A stretch of DNA of 64,000 nt from NCBI GenBank assembly GCA_028386065.3, contig JAKUCV010006825.1, forward strand, positions 127,873 through 191,872, given 5' to 3'. This document shows, piece after piece, positions 13,524 through 24,375 of this stretch. This DNA comes from Turnera subulata. Lineage: Eukaryota > Streptophyta > Magnoliopsida > Malpighiales > Passifloraceae. How positions within the stretch are numbered: position 1 is the stretch's first letter; every line of letters starts with the position of its first letter. Made by a program: the position numbers and the translations under genes. The notes below the pieces were generated by a model. It searched no databases. It was given only the letters and a program-made list of their open reading frames with translations, and was not told the origin of the DNA.

Positions 13524-15462
13524 GGTAAAAAAGTTTTTCTTGTCCCTTCACTTTTTTGTTTTCGCATTTGTTGTCCCTCTTCCTTTTTTTTCACTCAACA
13601 TGTCCCTGAAGTCTCGTTTTACCGGGCCACCATGTCCTTTTTATATGTTATAGCCGGTAATTCGTTGTAATGCTGACACGTGTCTATGGAGCCCGCAGTC
13701 TATAAATTTTTAATTCTTATTATATTTTTATTTTCTATTTTAATAATAGAAAAATAAATAAGTTTTTTTTAATTTAAAACAGAATTGATTTTTTTCTTTA
13801 AATATCAAATTATTTTTATTCTTTTTATTATATATTAAAAGAAGAAAAGAAAAAAGCTGATAAGATCAAAGTAAAGAAACCATCGCCGCCAACCCATGTC
13901 ATCTCCATCTTCCTCTTCTTTTTTAATTCTTGTTCTTGTCAAGAAACAACCCCCAACCTAACCCTCCTTCCTTATATCACCAAATCAAGAACACCCAAAA
14001 AAAAAAAAAAACCATACCAAGATCGACAGCCTCCGTCGATGCCTCCTCCTTTGCTTCTCCCCTTCAACCACCATCATCTTCTGCCCCGCCACCGTCACTG
14101 CCACCACCACTTCCACGAAGAAGCACATCAGCAGCTCCCTCCGCGAATATCTTGACCTCCCTCTAACCACCCAAGTCCCTCAAACCCAAGACCAAGACCA
14201 AGACTAGGAAGACTCCTTTTGCCCGGACCCAATCTTCGTCGCCTCCGCCGCGTCGCTCCAGAACAATGGTGATTGGCACCATTTTCGGCCACCGCCACAG
14301 CCACGTTTGGCTCGACATCCAGCACAACCGCCTCTCTGCAAAACCCCTCCTCCACCTCGAGCTCTCCATCGCCACCCACCAGGATTGCCTTCGAATCCGC
14401 CCGACCCCACCCCCTCCTTAAGCTCGTCAAGGGCCGCGGCGGTGCCCTCCGTTGGTAAGATCCACCCCGAGTACGGTTCGAGTTATTAACCGGTTCGTTT
14501 TTGCAGTGGGATTTGTATTGTAAAAATAGAGAAATAAAAGTTGTTAAAAGTTTCTTGAGGGGGAGAGTGCGGGGTCGTAGGCTGGTGAGGGGTGTGGAGA
14601 TTTCTAGGGAGGGGGGAGGAGAAGTGGAGGAGGTTTTGGGGGAAGTAGAAGAGGAGTAGACTTAACAGTACTGAAGCAATTGCCCATCTCTAGAATCCGG
14701 TTTGCTTCTCCTTCTTCTCCTTCATTTTTTTATCAGGGACGACCAGTGGTGATAGTGGTGATGTTGGATCGGAGCTGCGATTTGGAGTGGAAGGAAGAAA
14801 CTAATGAGGTTGGAGTGAAACGACGTGGTTTTGGAGGTGGAGTGTGGGCTTGAGTGGGGGTTTGATTGTTACTACTTCCTCATCTTTTTTTCAGTTTTTG
14901 TTCTGTTTGGAGTTGGTGGAATGGGATTCGGTGGAGAGGGAGATTGGGTAATTGCCAATTATTTCTTTTTTTGGGTGGGTTTTCTTGGTACTTTATGGCT
15001 TATGCCCTCATTTGGTGTAATTGACAATTAATTTGTTTTGATACATAATTGGTCGTTACTATTTTTTTGGTATATAATTGGTAGATAAATTTTTTGGTAA
15101 GTGGCAATTAATTCACCAGAGAGCAATTAATTTTTTTTTGCACCTAAGTGACAATTAATTCACCATAGAAGAAAAAAATATTAAATAAATTATATTAAAG
15201 AAAAAACTAATATAGTAAAACTTAAAAAGGATTTTCGAAAAATAGAAAATAGGAAAGAAAGAAAGAGAAAAAAATAAAATCAGATGAAGTGGGTCCCATG
15301 GACACGTGTCAGCCTCACATGCACCAACCGGCTGTAGGTGGTAATAAGGACAAGGTGACCCGGTAAATTAAGAGTTGAGGGACAGGTTGAGTGAAAAAAA
15401 AGGAAGAGGGACAACAAATGCGAAAACAAAAAAGTGAAGGGACAAGAAAAACTTTTTTACCT
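13524..15462. mobile_element. Pack-MULE E (second arm family) with a captured MIZ1/DUF617 fragment
   Basis: Inverted arms of about 165 bp (13524-13690 and 15300-15462) start GGTAAAAAAGTTTTTCTTGT and contain GTCCCTTCACTTTTTTG. They differ from the arms of A-D and resemble those of MULE F. The 9-bp duplication GCGGAGATA (13515-13523 and 15463-15471) is perfect. The element lies inside MULE C, just beyond the SEC15B piece. Its core carries a DUF617-like fragment and then AT-rich filler. No transposase is visible. Confidence 0.85.
14260..14430 (+). pseudogene. Captured fragment of a MIZU-KUSSEI1-like (DUF617) gene
   Basis: From the ATG at 14266 the plus strand reads MVIGTIFGHRHSHVWLDIQ, a charged spacer, then KPLLHLELSIATHQ. 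A second frame continues RIAFESARP. This is the order seen in DUF617/MIZ1 proteins (VGTIFGHRxGHV, LLLELxxxT, then RIALE), which act in root hydrotropism and related processes. A segment between the two motifs is lost with a frame change, and no complete domain remains. The upstream Ser/Pro-rich stretch (14030-14260) may belong to the same gene's poorly conserved N-terminus. Identification is by remembered motifs. Confidence 0.7.
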
Positions 15463-16007
15463 GCGGAGATATGCTCGGCGGTGTGGGTGTGGGTGCGGTG
15501 AGTGGAGAGGAAGAAGAAGAGAAAAAAAAAGAAAGAGAAAAATAAAATGTGAGTAATAGTTAATGGGTAATTAACATGGGTTTACTAATTATGAGATTAA
15601 TTAAAGCACAATATGGTTTATTAATATGGGTTAAATATATATACAATCCTAATAATGGATTAAATAATAATTTTGTTAATAATTTATAGGATAATAAGAA
15701 CTAATTTTAAATTAATATGGGTGGGTTTTGTTTCCTATGAATTTGGGCAAACCGGGTGTAAAATCGGGCCAACCAGCCGGTAAGGAATTTTAAAAATAGG
15801 AAAAAGAATTTTCAATTTTTCGAAAAATAAAAATCTGTGGGATAAGGTGGGCCCCACTTTTTTGCTGACTTGGTCCAATGGGAGAGTGACACATGTCAGG
15901 TCTGCCCAGGCAACTGGCCACGTCATCGGCCGGGCTGCCCGAGGTATAGAAAAAGGGCCAAACGCCAAACCCGAGGACCCAAAAAGGTGCTTAACCCTTT
16001 TTCTTTT

Positions 16008-17807
16008 CATGGTCAAAGACTATAAAATTTGACTACTTTTACTGTGAACCATGAAAATTCAGTCATGCCTAGTTTTATAGATTTACACTACAACATTGCA
16101 TGACGAATCACACGCAATTCGCAATACCTTTCTCCCTTTGCATTAAACGTGCTACGAAAGCTGGTTCCTAGGCATATGATGCCTCTGCCGGAAAAAGATG
16201 TATCGATAATGGGTGTTTATCTTTGTAGGATGTTGCAGGGTCATAGTTAGACTACAAAGAACCAAATGAACAAATGATACTGTGTGAATTAAGTTTGTAA
16301 CATAAGGCAGATAGAAATAGTACAAGATGGACAGTAGGAAGTGATCTGCAAATCCCACAAAATCAACAAAGCATATATGATAGAATTCAAACTATAACAA
16401 CCATGATTTGAAGAGATAACAGCTGCAAATCATAACAAGAAGTACAACACCAGCTGGCTAACAGCCCCCGCAAGCTTATGGAGGCAAGGAGTAATAATAA
16501 AGTAATAACATTGTGTAAATTAATAAAAATCGTTTAAATATTAATTATAGTTGTACAGTTTTATAATCTAGTAATTTATTTTTTTTTCTTTCTTAATTTT
16601 CTATAGAGTTGTCTTCATTTTGAGTACAAATAAAACTTATTTCTTTTCTGACTTATGAACTTGCAAATCTTACTTTATCGGCGACATATCAAAATCCTTC
16701 CCTTATCTTTCTTTGTTTACTTTATACATATTTATCAAGAAAATATAATCTTTATCTTGCCAAATGGAAATAATCTCAACGACGCCGGTAAACTTAATAA
16801 GCCCAAGAGGTATTGGGCTCATCCTAATTAATACAACCACGCTAACGGTGCAGGCTGCAATCTGGGAGATACTTCCTCGCAATAAACGGGCTAAATTTTC
16901 AGCCAGTGTTAAAACTTAGAAAACAAAGGAAGTGGAAGTTTTTAAGATCACTTCTAGATTCTTTTTATAAAAAAAGACCTGACACTGTATACTGTTATGT
17001 ATCAAGAGGGATTTTAGGTAAGAAACAAGAAATTAGAGAAGAACAAAGGCATGAGAAGAGAAATTGAAGAATTTTATTGTAAGGAAGAGAATAGGATAAG
17101 TTTTGGTTACAATAACCGTTCTTTTAACACTAATCGATAACAACCCCAAGAAAACAATTATGGACTACCAAGATTGTTACAAGCCAAGCCACCCAATAGA
17201 TGTAAGGCATCTGGACTCTCTGCCTAACAACCTATAACTCTCAATGACCATAAACGACTTGTAGTCTAAATTCGGTTGACAAGTCACACATTAAGAATCA
17301 TAGCATATGCAAATCCATATGTACCAGTATTAATTTGAGCACCAACTCTTGATATCCCCGAAGAGTTGGTGCGAATGAACAGACCGTCCAACTTGAATAC
17401 CACTGTAGTAGTGTAGTATCAATTACTACGTCATCTAGTATTTTTAAACAGTAACAATGACTCCTTGTGTTCCCAAGGAAAAAAACTCCCTTTCCCCCAA
17501 AGAGTCACCGTCTATTTTTGACACTCAATGCAAATCCATTTTTTTTTGTCGATCAATGCAAATCCATTTGTACTGTATTAAGTAGTACTAGTAATTTTTT
17601 CATAGGGAATGATGGAGAGGGCTTTATTTATAGCTGCTATTTTTCTTTAGCCCTTGTCTTTGAAGTTCGGCGTAGAAATGAAAGAGCCGCGGTGTTCAGT
17701 TGAAAAGTATATTGTTGTGCCATGTTTCTTACAACTTTTTTGTTCATCCCATAATTTAATGAATACCAGTTAGCAATTTTTCACTTTCTACTGTGTTTTT
17801 TATAGGG
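16008..17807. other. Spacer upstream of the F-box pseudogene
   Basis: About 1.8 kb of AT-rich DNA with no convincing coding frame. A splice acceptor (TTTTTATAG) directly precedes the F-box ATG at 17808, so part of this spacer may have been a 5' UTR intron of that gene. Confidence 0.4.
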
Positions 17808-18408
17808 ATGGAAGGCAGGAAGTGGGAGGATTTGGAAAAGGGCTGTTTAGTGAATGTGCTTGGAAGAGTTGGGATGGAGTCACTGTTATTGGATGTGCCT
17901 TTTGTGTGTAAGTCTTGGTACAGAGCTGGCCTTGAGCCCAAGCGTTGGGAGCAAATTGTAATACTGAATCCTGAAGGGAAGCGCAAGTCTATGTGGAGGA
18001 GATTCGAGGATGAGTATAAGATCAGAAACTTTACTATCACTAAATTGATCAAATTTATTATTGATCGTAGCGATGGGAGTTGTACTGCGTTTGATATTTG
18101 GGATAAGCACCTTTTTGGGTCCTCGGATTTGGCGTTTGTCCTGTTTCTATACCCGCGAGTTTTCCTGTCCCTTTTAGGTACCCCGGGTTTAAGATTTTCG
18201 CCCTTTTATATACCTCGGGCAGCCCGGCTGATGACGTGGCCAGTTGCCCGGGCAGCCCGACCGATGACGTGGCCAGTTGCCCGGGCAGACCTGACACGTG
18301 TCACTCTCCCATTGGACCACGTCGGCAAAAAATGGGGCCCACCTTGTCACACAGATTTTTATTTTCCGAAAAATCAGAAATTCTTTTTCCTATTTTTAAA
18401 ATCCCTTA

Positions 18409-20088
18409 GGGTTAAGCACCTTTTTGGGCCCCCGAGTTTTACGTTTGTCCCGTTTGTATACCCGGGAGTTTTTCTGTCCCTTTTGTATACCCCGAGTTTT
18501 GGATTTTGTCCCTTTCCTGTACCTCGGGCAGCCCGGATGATGACGTGGCCATCTGCCCTGGTCCATTTGACACATGTCGGGTTTCTATTGGACCACATAG
18601 TTTTAAAGAGTGGGACCCACATTTTTTCAGAGTTTTAATTTCCAAAAATTTTTATTTGATTTTTAAATTGAAATACCGGTTGGTTGGCCCGATTTTATTC
18701 CCGGTTTACCAAATACGGTTTGAGTTAAGAAAAAAACCCATCCCAATCAATTTAACTACTTATTCTAATTTCCTACCTGTTTTCTTTTTCTTCTCTCTTT
18801 TGATTTTTTTTTCCTCTTTTTTTTTCTCTTCTTCTTCCTCCCCACTCACGGTGCCGCTTCCCAATTTCCTCAATCTCCTTATAATTCCCAATTTTCTCAA
18901 TCTCATTTCCCTTATCTGTCCTCCTTGCCCCCTCCCCCACCCTCTCCCTCTCCCTCGCCCTCCTCCTCTACTGCGCCCCCTGCCTTTCAATCATCAAACC
19001 GTCGCCGTCGCCAACCGCATCGAGTGAAGGAGGAAGAAGGCTCGGGCGATTCGCGTACTGGAGTCCCCCGACTCGACCTGTGCGTGGATGCGCGGGGGAG
19101 TCGTCGTCGCTGCCTTTGCACCGCCGTTGCTTGGTAAGCCCCCTCGACCCTCCTCCCTTCCTCGTTTCTTCCGCTTTGTTGGGTTTGGTGTGGTGTCTAA
19201 TCGGGTTGTTCTATCTGTGTGTGTGTATGGGTGGTGGTGGTGGTTTCGAGTTGGGTTGTTGTTGATGGTAGTGACAGTGACGGATCTGCTTGTTTACGGT
19301 GGTCGAGGTGGCGGTGGGGTTGTGTGTGCTGGTCGCTGGCCGGATGTGGTTTATGGCTATTGAGGCTAATGTATAACAAACTCTGGGGTTCAACTACAGC
19401 TCATGGGGTTCAAAACTCTGGGTTGTGGTGGTGGGTCAGTTGTGTTGGTTGCTTGGCGTGTTGGTGGTCGGGTTGTGGTCACCGGGTGTTTGTGGCCGGG
19501 CAGTGGTTATTTATGGCTGGAGGCAAAGGAGAGGCCGTGATGATTGGCCGACAATGAAGAGCCATGCTGGCCGGAGGCAAAGGAGAGTGGTGGATAATTA
19601 ACATGGGCATACTAATTATTAGATTAATTAAGGGATAATATAGTTTAATAATGTGGGTTAAATATATATACAATCCTAATAATAGTAATAATTTTGTTAA
19701 TAATTTTTGGGATAATATTTCGGTCCTAATTTAAAATTGATGTGGGTGGTTTTTTTTTCTAACTCGGATTGAATTGGGCTAACCGGGAGTAAAATCGGGC
19801 CAACCAGCTGGTATTTCAATTAAAAAATCAAAAAAAGAATTTTAGTTTTTTCAAAAAATAAAATTCGGTAGGATAAGGTGGGCCCCACTTTTTTGTCGAT
19901 GTGGACCAATAAGTGTCTGACACGTGTCGGGTCTGCCCGGGCAGCTTGCCACGTCATCGGCCGGGCTGCCCGAGGTATAGAAAAGGGTCAAAAACTGAAA
20001 TCCGGGGTACCTAAAAGGGACAGGGAAACTCATAGGTACACAAACGGGACAAACGCGAAACTCGGGGGCCCAAAAAGGTGCTTAACCC
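18409..20088. mobile_element. Pack-MULE-type element B nested in the left arm of MULE A
   Basis: It begins GGGTTAAGCACCTTTTTGGG and ends with the inverse at 20088, flanked by the 10-bp duplication AAATCCCTTA (18399-18408 and 20089-20098), which is sequence of MULE A's arm. Arms are about 300 bp and more diverged than in D. A CT-rich leader ending CCCCACTCAC, a GC-rich core (18930-19150) and the shared AT-rich right block (about 19590-19760) follow. The GC-rich core looks like captured gene DNA with a possible donor site (TTG/GTAAGC near 19132), but I do not recognise it. A GTGTGTGTGTATGGGTGGTGGTGGTGG-type repeat lies at 19216-19245. Confidence 0.88.
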
Positions 20089-20430
20089 AAATCCCTTACC
20101 AGCTGGTTGACCCGATTTTTCACCCGATTTGCCCGATTTTACTCCCAGTTTACCCAATTCGATCCGAATTAGGAAAAAAACCAACCATATCAATTTAACT
20201 ATCGATTTTTTTAAGATGAATTTAACTATCGATTTTACTCTTGTCTCCTATCCTCTTCTTTCTTATCTCTTTTATTTTTTTATTTTATCTTTTTATTCTC
20301 TTCTCCTCTCTCCCCACTCACACCTGGCACCTACACTTCCCCATCAATTCTCCTTTTCCATTCTCTCTCAATACTCCTAATTTCTTCCTCATCCTCATCT
20401 ATCCCCGCTCACGCCGCCTTGTGTCATCAG

Positions 20431-20935
20431 CTGCCATCACCAACCGCTCTCGAGCAGGACACCCTCTCCGGCGTCGCGACCTTCGAGCAAGTGCCCCTTA
20501 GCTGCCTCGCCGATGGCAAGATCCAGTCCGTCGCCACCGTCCTCCTCCACTCCCTCGCCTACCTCCCTCACGCCGCCCAGCATCGCCTCCGGCCCTACCA
20601 GATCATCCTCTGCCTCGGCTCCTCCGACCGTAGTGGATTCCGCCCTCGCGGCCGACCTCGATCTCCGGCTCGTCCACGTGGACACGTCCCGAGCCAAGGA
20701 GATCGTCGATACCATCACCTCGGGCGCACGCACCTGCTGTCTCGCCATGTGCTCTCGGCTTTTTGATGGCTCTGCTCCGTGCAGCCGATTTGCTGGGGGA
20801 TGGGGAGGTGTAGAAGGCTGGTTTTGGGTATTGTCGGTAGATCTGAATTGGCACGGTCTTTAGCTACTAGGAGCTTGGCTATCAATATGACTGTGCTCTA
20901 TTTTGTTGTTCATGAGGTGACGCATTTTCGCAATT
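20431..20935 (+). pseudogene. Captured fragment of ANGUSTIFOLIA (plant CtBP/BARS homologue)
   Basis: Plus-strand frames read ALEQDTLSGVATFEQVPLSC, LADGKIQSVATVLLHSLAYL, RLRPYQIILCLGSSDRS, then after a frame change VDSALAADLDLRLVHVD and TSRAKEIVDTI. Further frames give THLLSRHVLSA, LVLGIVGRSELARSL and MTVLYF. This is the N-terminal order of plant ANGUSTIFOLIA, which affects cell shape and microtubules. Several frameshifts (around 20630 and 20730) and stops break it, and the rest of the gene is absent. It lies between the MULE B insertion and the right arm of MULE A. Identified from remembered sequence of the family, without a search. Confidence 0.86.
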
Positions 20936-22272
20936 CTGAGAGATTCAACTAATTTTGTTTGTAATTTTTTTTGGTGACCGGAGGCAAAGAAGAAGGAGAA
21001 GGGTGGCGTGTACTGTTTTGCCAAATTGCTTAATAGATAATTATTACTGCTTAATGAATAATTAATATAAGTTTACTAATTATGAGATTAATTAACATAA
21101 TATGATTTATTAATGTGGGTTAAATATATAAATTCTAATATTGGATTAAATAATAATTTTATTAATAATTTATGGGATAATATGAACTAATTTTAAATTA
21201 ATATGGGTGGGTTTTTTTCTTATGAATTTGGGCAAACCGGGTGAAAAATCGGGTCAACCAACCGGTAAGGGATTTTAAAAATAGGAAAAAGAATTTCTAA
21301 TTTTTCGGAAAATAAAAATCTGTGGGACAAGGTGGGCCCCACTTTTTACCGACGTGGTCCAATGAGAGAGTGACACGTGTCAGGTCTGCCCGGGCAACTG
21401 GACACGTCATCGGCCGGGCTGCCCGAGGTATAGAAAAGGGCAAAAATCTTAAACCCGGGGTACCTAAAAGGGACAGGAAAACTTGCGGGTATAGAAACAG
21501 GACAAACGCCAAACCCGAGGACCCAAAAAGGTGCTTAACCCTTTGATATTTCATGTGGCTTCAGAGACGAGGTTTTGCTATACCTTGCAGAAAAGTAAGG
21601 AATCTTGATATCTTGGACTCTGGTAACAGACAATTGCTATAATAAGTATTTATTCTTTAATATACTAAAAAGCTTTTTACTTTTGTTTTTTTTTTCATTT
21701 TTATTAGGCCAAGAGAATTTCACTGTTAAATTAACATGAAATTAAATTCATGAACTTCTTCTTGGTGTCCTTTTTTGAAGCGTCTGTCCATGAAAAACTT
21801 GTCCTACGACGCACTGTCCATACTACCCTATCTGATGGAGAAGTGGGAACATTTGGAGTTCTTGGGATTTCCAAGATCAAGTGATATCAGTGCTGAAGTC
21901 TACCTCAACACTACACAAGTCTTGTATCGTGAAATCAACCTAAATTGCAAGAAGTTTTCCAGCCTGCATATTTTTTTTGATTATGCCCATTTCGCGGAGG
22001 GCGAAATAACTGCTATTGTCACCTATCTTCCAAAGATCAAGTAGCTGGTTTTGCCCCTAACGGGCGAATACATTGAGAAGTATCTGATAACGTTAATGAA
22101 GGGATGTGGGGAACTGACGTATTTAGCGGTGGGCAAACAGTGCACCTGCGGGCGCGCCTCCTGCCTTTGGGAACTCGGCGTGGAAACAATCAAGCTGGCC
22201 TCTCATATCAATACAATAATCTATAAGTATGATTTTATTCCAGCTCCTGGTCGAAACATCTTGCGGTCATGA

Positions 22273-22723
22273 TTCACATGTTTACGTTTCTGTTTTGTTT
22301 TCTGTGAACCTCTCAATTATTTCATTTTTAGATGAATCCTCCTCTTGCTTATACCTTTTAATTTTTTTTCTTATGTGCACCCATGTCAAAGAAATCTTAT
22401 GAAGCGCAAAATCGACGGATCGAATCCTCGTTAACTTACACAGCCTTTTTGGGCTCCTCCTCATGTAAGAATGAACATGAACTTTTGTATTGATAAGCTT
22501 ACAGTGGTTTTTTAGATTACCCATGAGAAGGTAATTTGAACTCTCTAATGGGATTGCTAATCATGAATCCTATCCTTATTGGCTAAGTTTTGTCTACACA
22601 TGCCTCGAAATTAACAGATTTCCAACCAAGGAGTTTCAAACTATCGGCATAATGAGAGTGCTAATCCTGAATCCAACACTCGAAGTTTTGCCAACACATG
22701 CCTTAAATGAACAGATTAGACTT
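22273..22723. other. 3' flank of the F-box pseudogene
   Basis: About 450 bp of AT-rich DNA with no gene. Two similar phrases, around 22547-22610 and 22650-22700 (AATCCTATCC.. / AATCCAACAC.., both with CACATGCCT), suggest a small degenerate local duplication. Confidence 0.4.
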
Positions 22724-22732
22724 AATTAAAAA

Positions 22733-24366
22733 GGAGTAAATAGTTTTTTTTTCTTTTCGTCCTTACACTTTATCAATTTCGCATTTGTTGTCCCTATTCG
22801 TTTAATTTCACCCAACCTTGAAGTCCCGTTTTACCGGGCCACTTTGTCCTTTTTGCATGTTATAGCCGGTAAGTTGCTGGGGTGATGACACGTGTCTTGT
22901 GGACCCGAGGACTCTGGAATTCTTTAATTCGTTTTATATTTCTCTATTTTTTTAAAAAAATTCTAAAAAGTTTATTTTAATCAAATAAATCAATCTCTTC
23001 CCAAAACGACGGTGTTTTTTTATCATTAAGAATTTGAATATTTTTTTTAACTCTCTTCTTTTCTTTTCTTTCACCAAGAATTCCACCCTCCTCTTCCCAT
23101 GAAAAAAATAACATCACCAATTTCTCCTCTTTGATCATACCTGAACAACCACGAAAACTAATGCCATCAATTCCTCCTCTTTTTTCAAACCTAAACAACC
23201 ACAAAATCCACAACCTCAACAATCAATTTCTACCATGAAGGTCTTTGCCTCATGATTTTTTAATCAAACAATCTAATAAAAAGATCAGATTATTTACACA
23301 GTAGTTCACTAAAAAGACAAGAACGAATTGAACCACAAAACTGTAGAATACCTTTTGCTACAAATAAAAGACAAATTTATGACCATAACAAGAATGTTCC
23401 ATTCGAGGGAGCGTACAGGGGAAGGGAAACTCTTTAGATATATTACATCATTAAACTTAAAACAATGCATTTATTGGTAGAACCCAATAGCAACAATACC
23501 CATCCAAGTATAATTACTTCAATTCCAAAATCGCAATTACAAAGAGGGGGTAAAAGAAAAAGAAGAAGAGAAGGGAGTCGATGGCGTTACCCACAAAGCG
23601 AGTCACAACGGTGGCGACTCAACAAGAGGGAAGGCGAAGGATGAAAGGAGAGGTATAGGCGGCGCCTTCATTCAAGTTTTAGCTAGGCCACTGCCGGTGG
23701 CTATGTTGAATCGATGGCGACAGGTCGAGGGAGAGCAAGTATGTTTGAGAGAGAGGGAGATCAGGCGCGAGTGAGGTCTCGACCTACGAACACGACTTAG
23801 CGGATTCAAAGAGGAGACAGTAACGTGAGGAGAGAGATGGTGGGACTGCAGGGATGTGAGGAGATGAGGGAGAGAGGGATACAGTGATGGCACAATTGAT
23901 GGCAGCTGCTTCGTCAATGGCGACGACGGGCAAGAGAACAAAGGAAGGAGAGAGGGTAGTTGATGGAGAGAGATGTGAGAGTGAGTTTTTTTTTTTCCAG
24001 ATGAAAGATGAGAGAGAGTGAGTTACGATGGATTGGAGAAGAAGAGATGGCGAGCAGAGGAGAGTGAGAGGGTGTACGGGTCCACCACCATTATTGTTAA
24101 AGTCTTTATTTGATTAAATAAGATTTTGAAAATAGATTTTAAAAATTAAAAAAAATTGAAAATAAACGGAGGTAAAGAAAAAGAAAATGGGAGGCACGGC
24201 CCCACGGACACGTGTCAACACCACAACTCCTTACCGTTGTGGATTGTGAAAAGGACAGGGTGACCCGGTAAACAGTAAGTTCAGGGACATATTGAGTGAA
24301 ATTGAATGAGGAAGGACAACAAATGAGAAATCGACAAAGTGTAAGGACTGAAAAAACTATTTACTC
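22733..24366. mobile_element. MULE F (same arm family as E), contents unrecognised
   Basis: Arms of about 170 bp (22733-22905 and about 24195-24366) share AGTAAATAGTTTTTT, a TTACCGGGCCAC-type word and GACACGTGTC with MULE E. A 9-bp duplication AATTAAAAA flanks it (22724-22732 and 24367-24375). The duplication is AT-rich, so it is weaker evidence than in the other elements. The core (22975-24110) has a GA-rich segment with open frames on the minus strand at 23672-23941, but low complexity prevents identification. It may hold captured DNA that I cannot name. Confidence 0.75.
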
Positions 24367-24375
24367 AATTAAAAA

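Larger units (their letters stand above)
12437..15997. mobile_element. Pack-MULE C with a captured SEC15B fragment and nested MULE E
   Basis: The left end GAGATAAGCACCTTTTTGGG and the right end, read inward as GGGTTAAGCACCTTTTTGGG, are flanked by a perfect 10-bp duplication TTTTTCTTTT (12427-12436 and 15998-16007). The arms run about 300 bp (left to about 12735, right from about 15745) and have diverged more than in MULE D. The right subterminal part (about 15545-15740) is a 180-bp AT-rich block also found in MULEs A and B. The left one (about 12770-12880) is CT-rich and ends CCCCACTCAC, as in A and B. The core has an exocyst gene piece and MULE E inserted beside it. No transposase is visible. 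Confidence 0.88.
18100..21541. mobile_element. Pack-MULE A in the F-box exon, with an ANGUSTIFOLIA fragment and nested MULE B
   Basis: The left end GGGATAAGCACCTTTTTGGG and the matching inverted right end at 21541 are flanked by the perfect 10-bp duplication TTTGATATTT (18090-18099 and 21542-21551), which lies in F-box coding sequence. The arms are about 310 bp. The left arm contains a 33-bp tandem duplication around 18213-18280 that repeats the GATGACGTGGCC word. MULE B is inserted in the inner part of the left arm at 18409. The core holds a piece of ANGUSTIFOLIA. The right subterminal block (about 21050-21220) is shared with B and C. No transposase is visible. Confidence 0.92.
17808..22272 (+). 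pseudogene. F-box/LRR protein gene disrupted by nested MULEs
   Basis: Exon 1 starts at ATG 17808 and reads WEDLEKGCLVNVLGRVGMES..VPFVCKSWYRAGLEPKRW, a typical plant F-box, and runs to 18099 (TAFDI). MULE A then interrupts the codons. The exon resumes in the second copy of the duplication at 21542 with FDISCGFRDEVLLYLAEK to about 21595. The last exon, about 21775-22272, reads WEHLEFLGF, NCKKFSSLHIFF, AIVTYLPKIK and ETIKLASHI, as in the F-box/LRR family related to At3g48880. An in-frame TAG at 22042-22044 and a frame slip near 21595-21640 add damage. The family places such proteins as SCF ubiquitin ligase adaptors. This copy looks dead. Whether the stop preceded the insertion is unknown. Confidence 0.82.

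Noticed and set aside
13062..13670. 202-codon plus ORF over the SEC15B fragment
   Set aside because: It is the antisense shadow of the SEC15B reading and continues into the arm of MULE E.
16993..17142. Possible solo LTR with TGTTAT and ATAACA ends
   Set aside because: No flanking duplication and no matching second copy in the window.
18506..19027. 173-codon Pro/Phe-rich ORF in MULE B
   Set aside because: It starts in the inverted arm and runs through CT-rich leader sequence. Its composition reflects low complexity.
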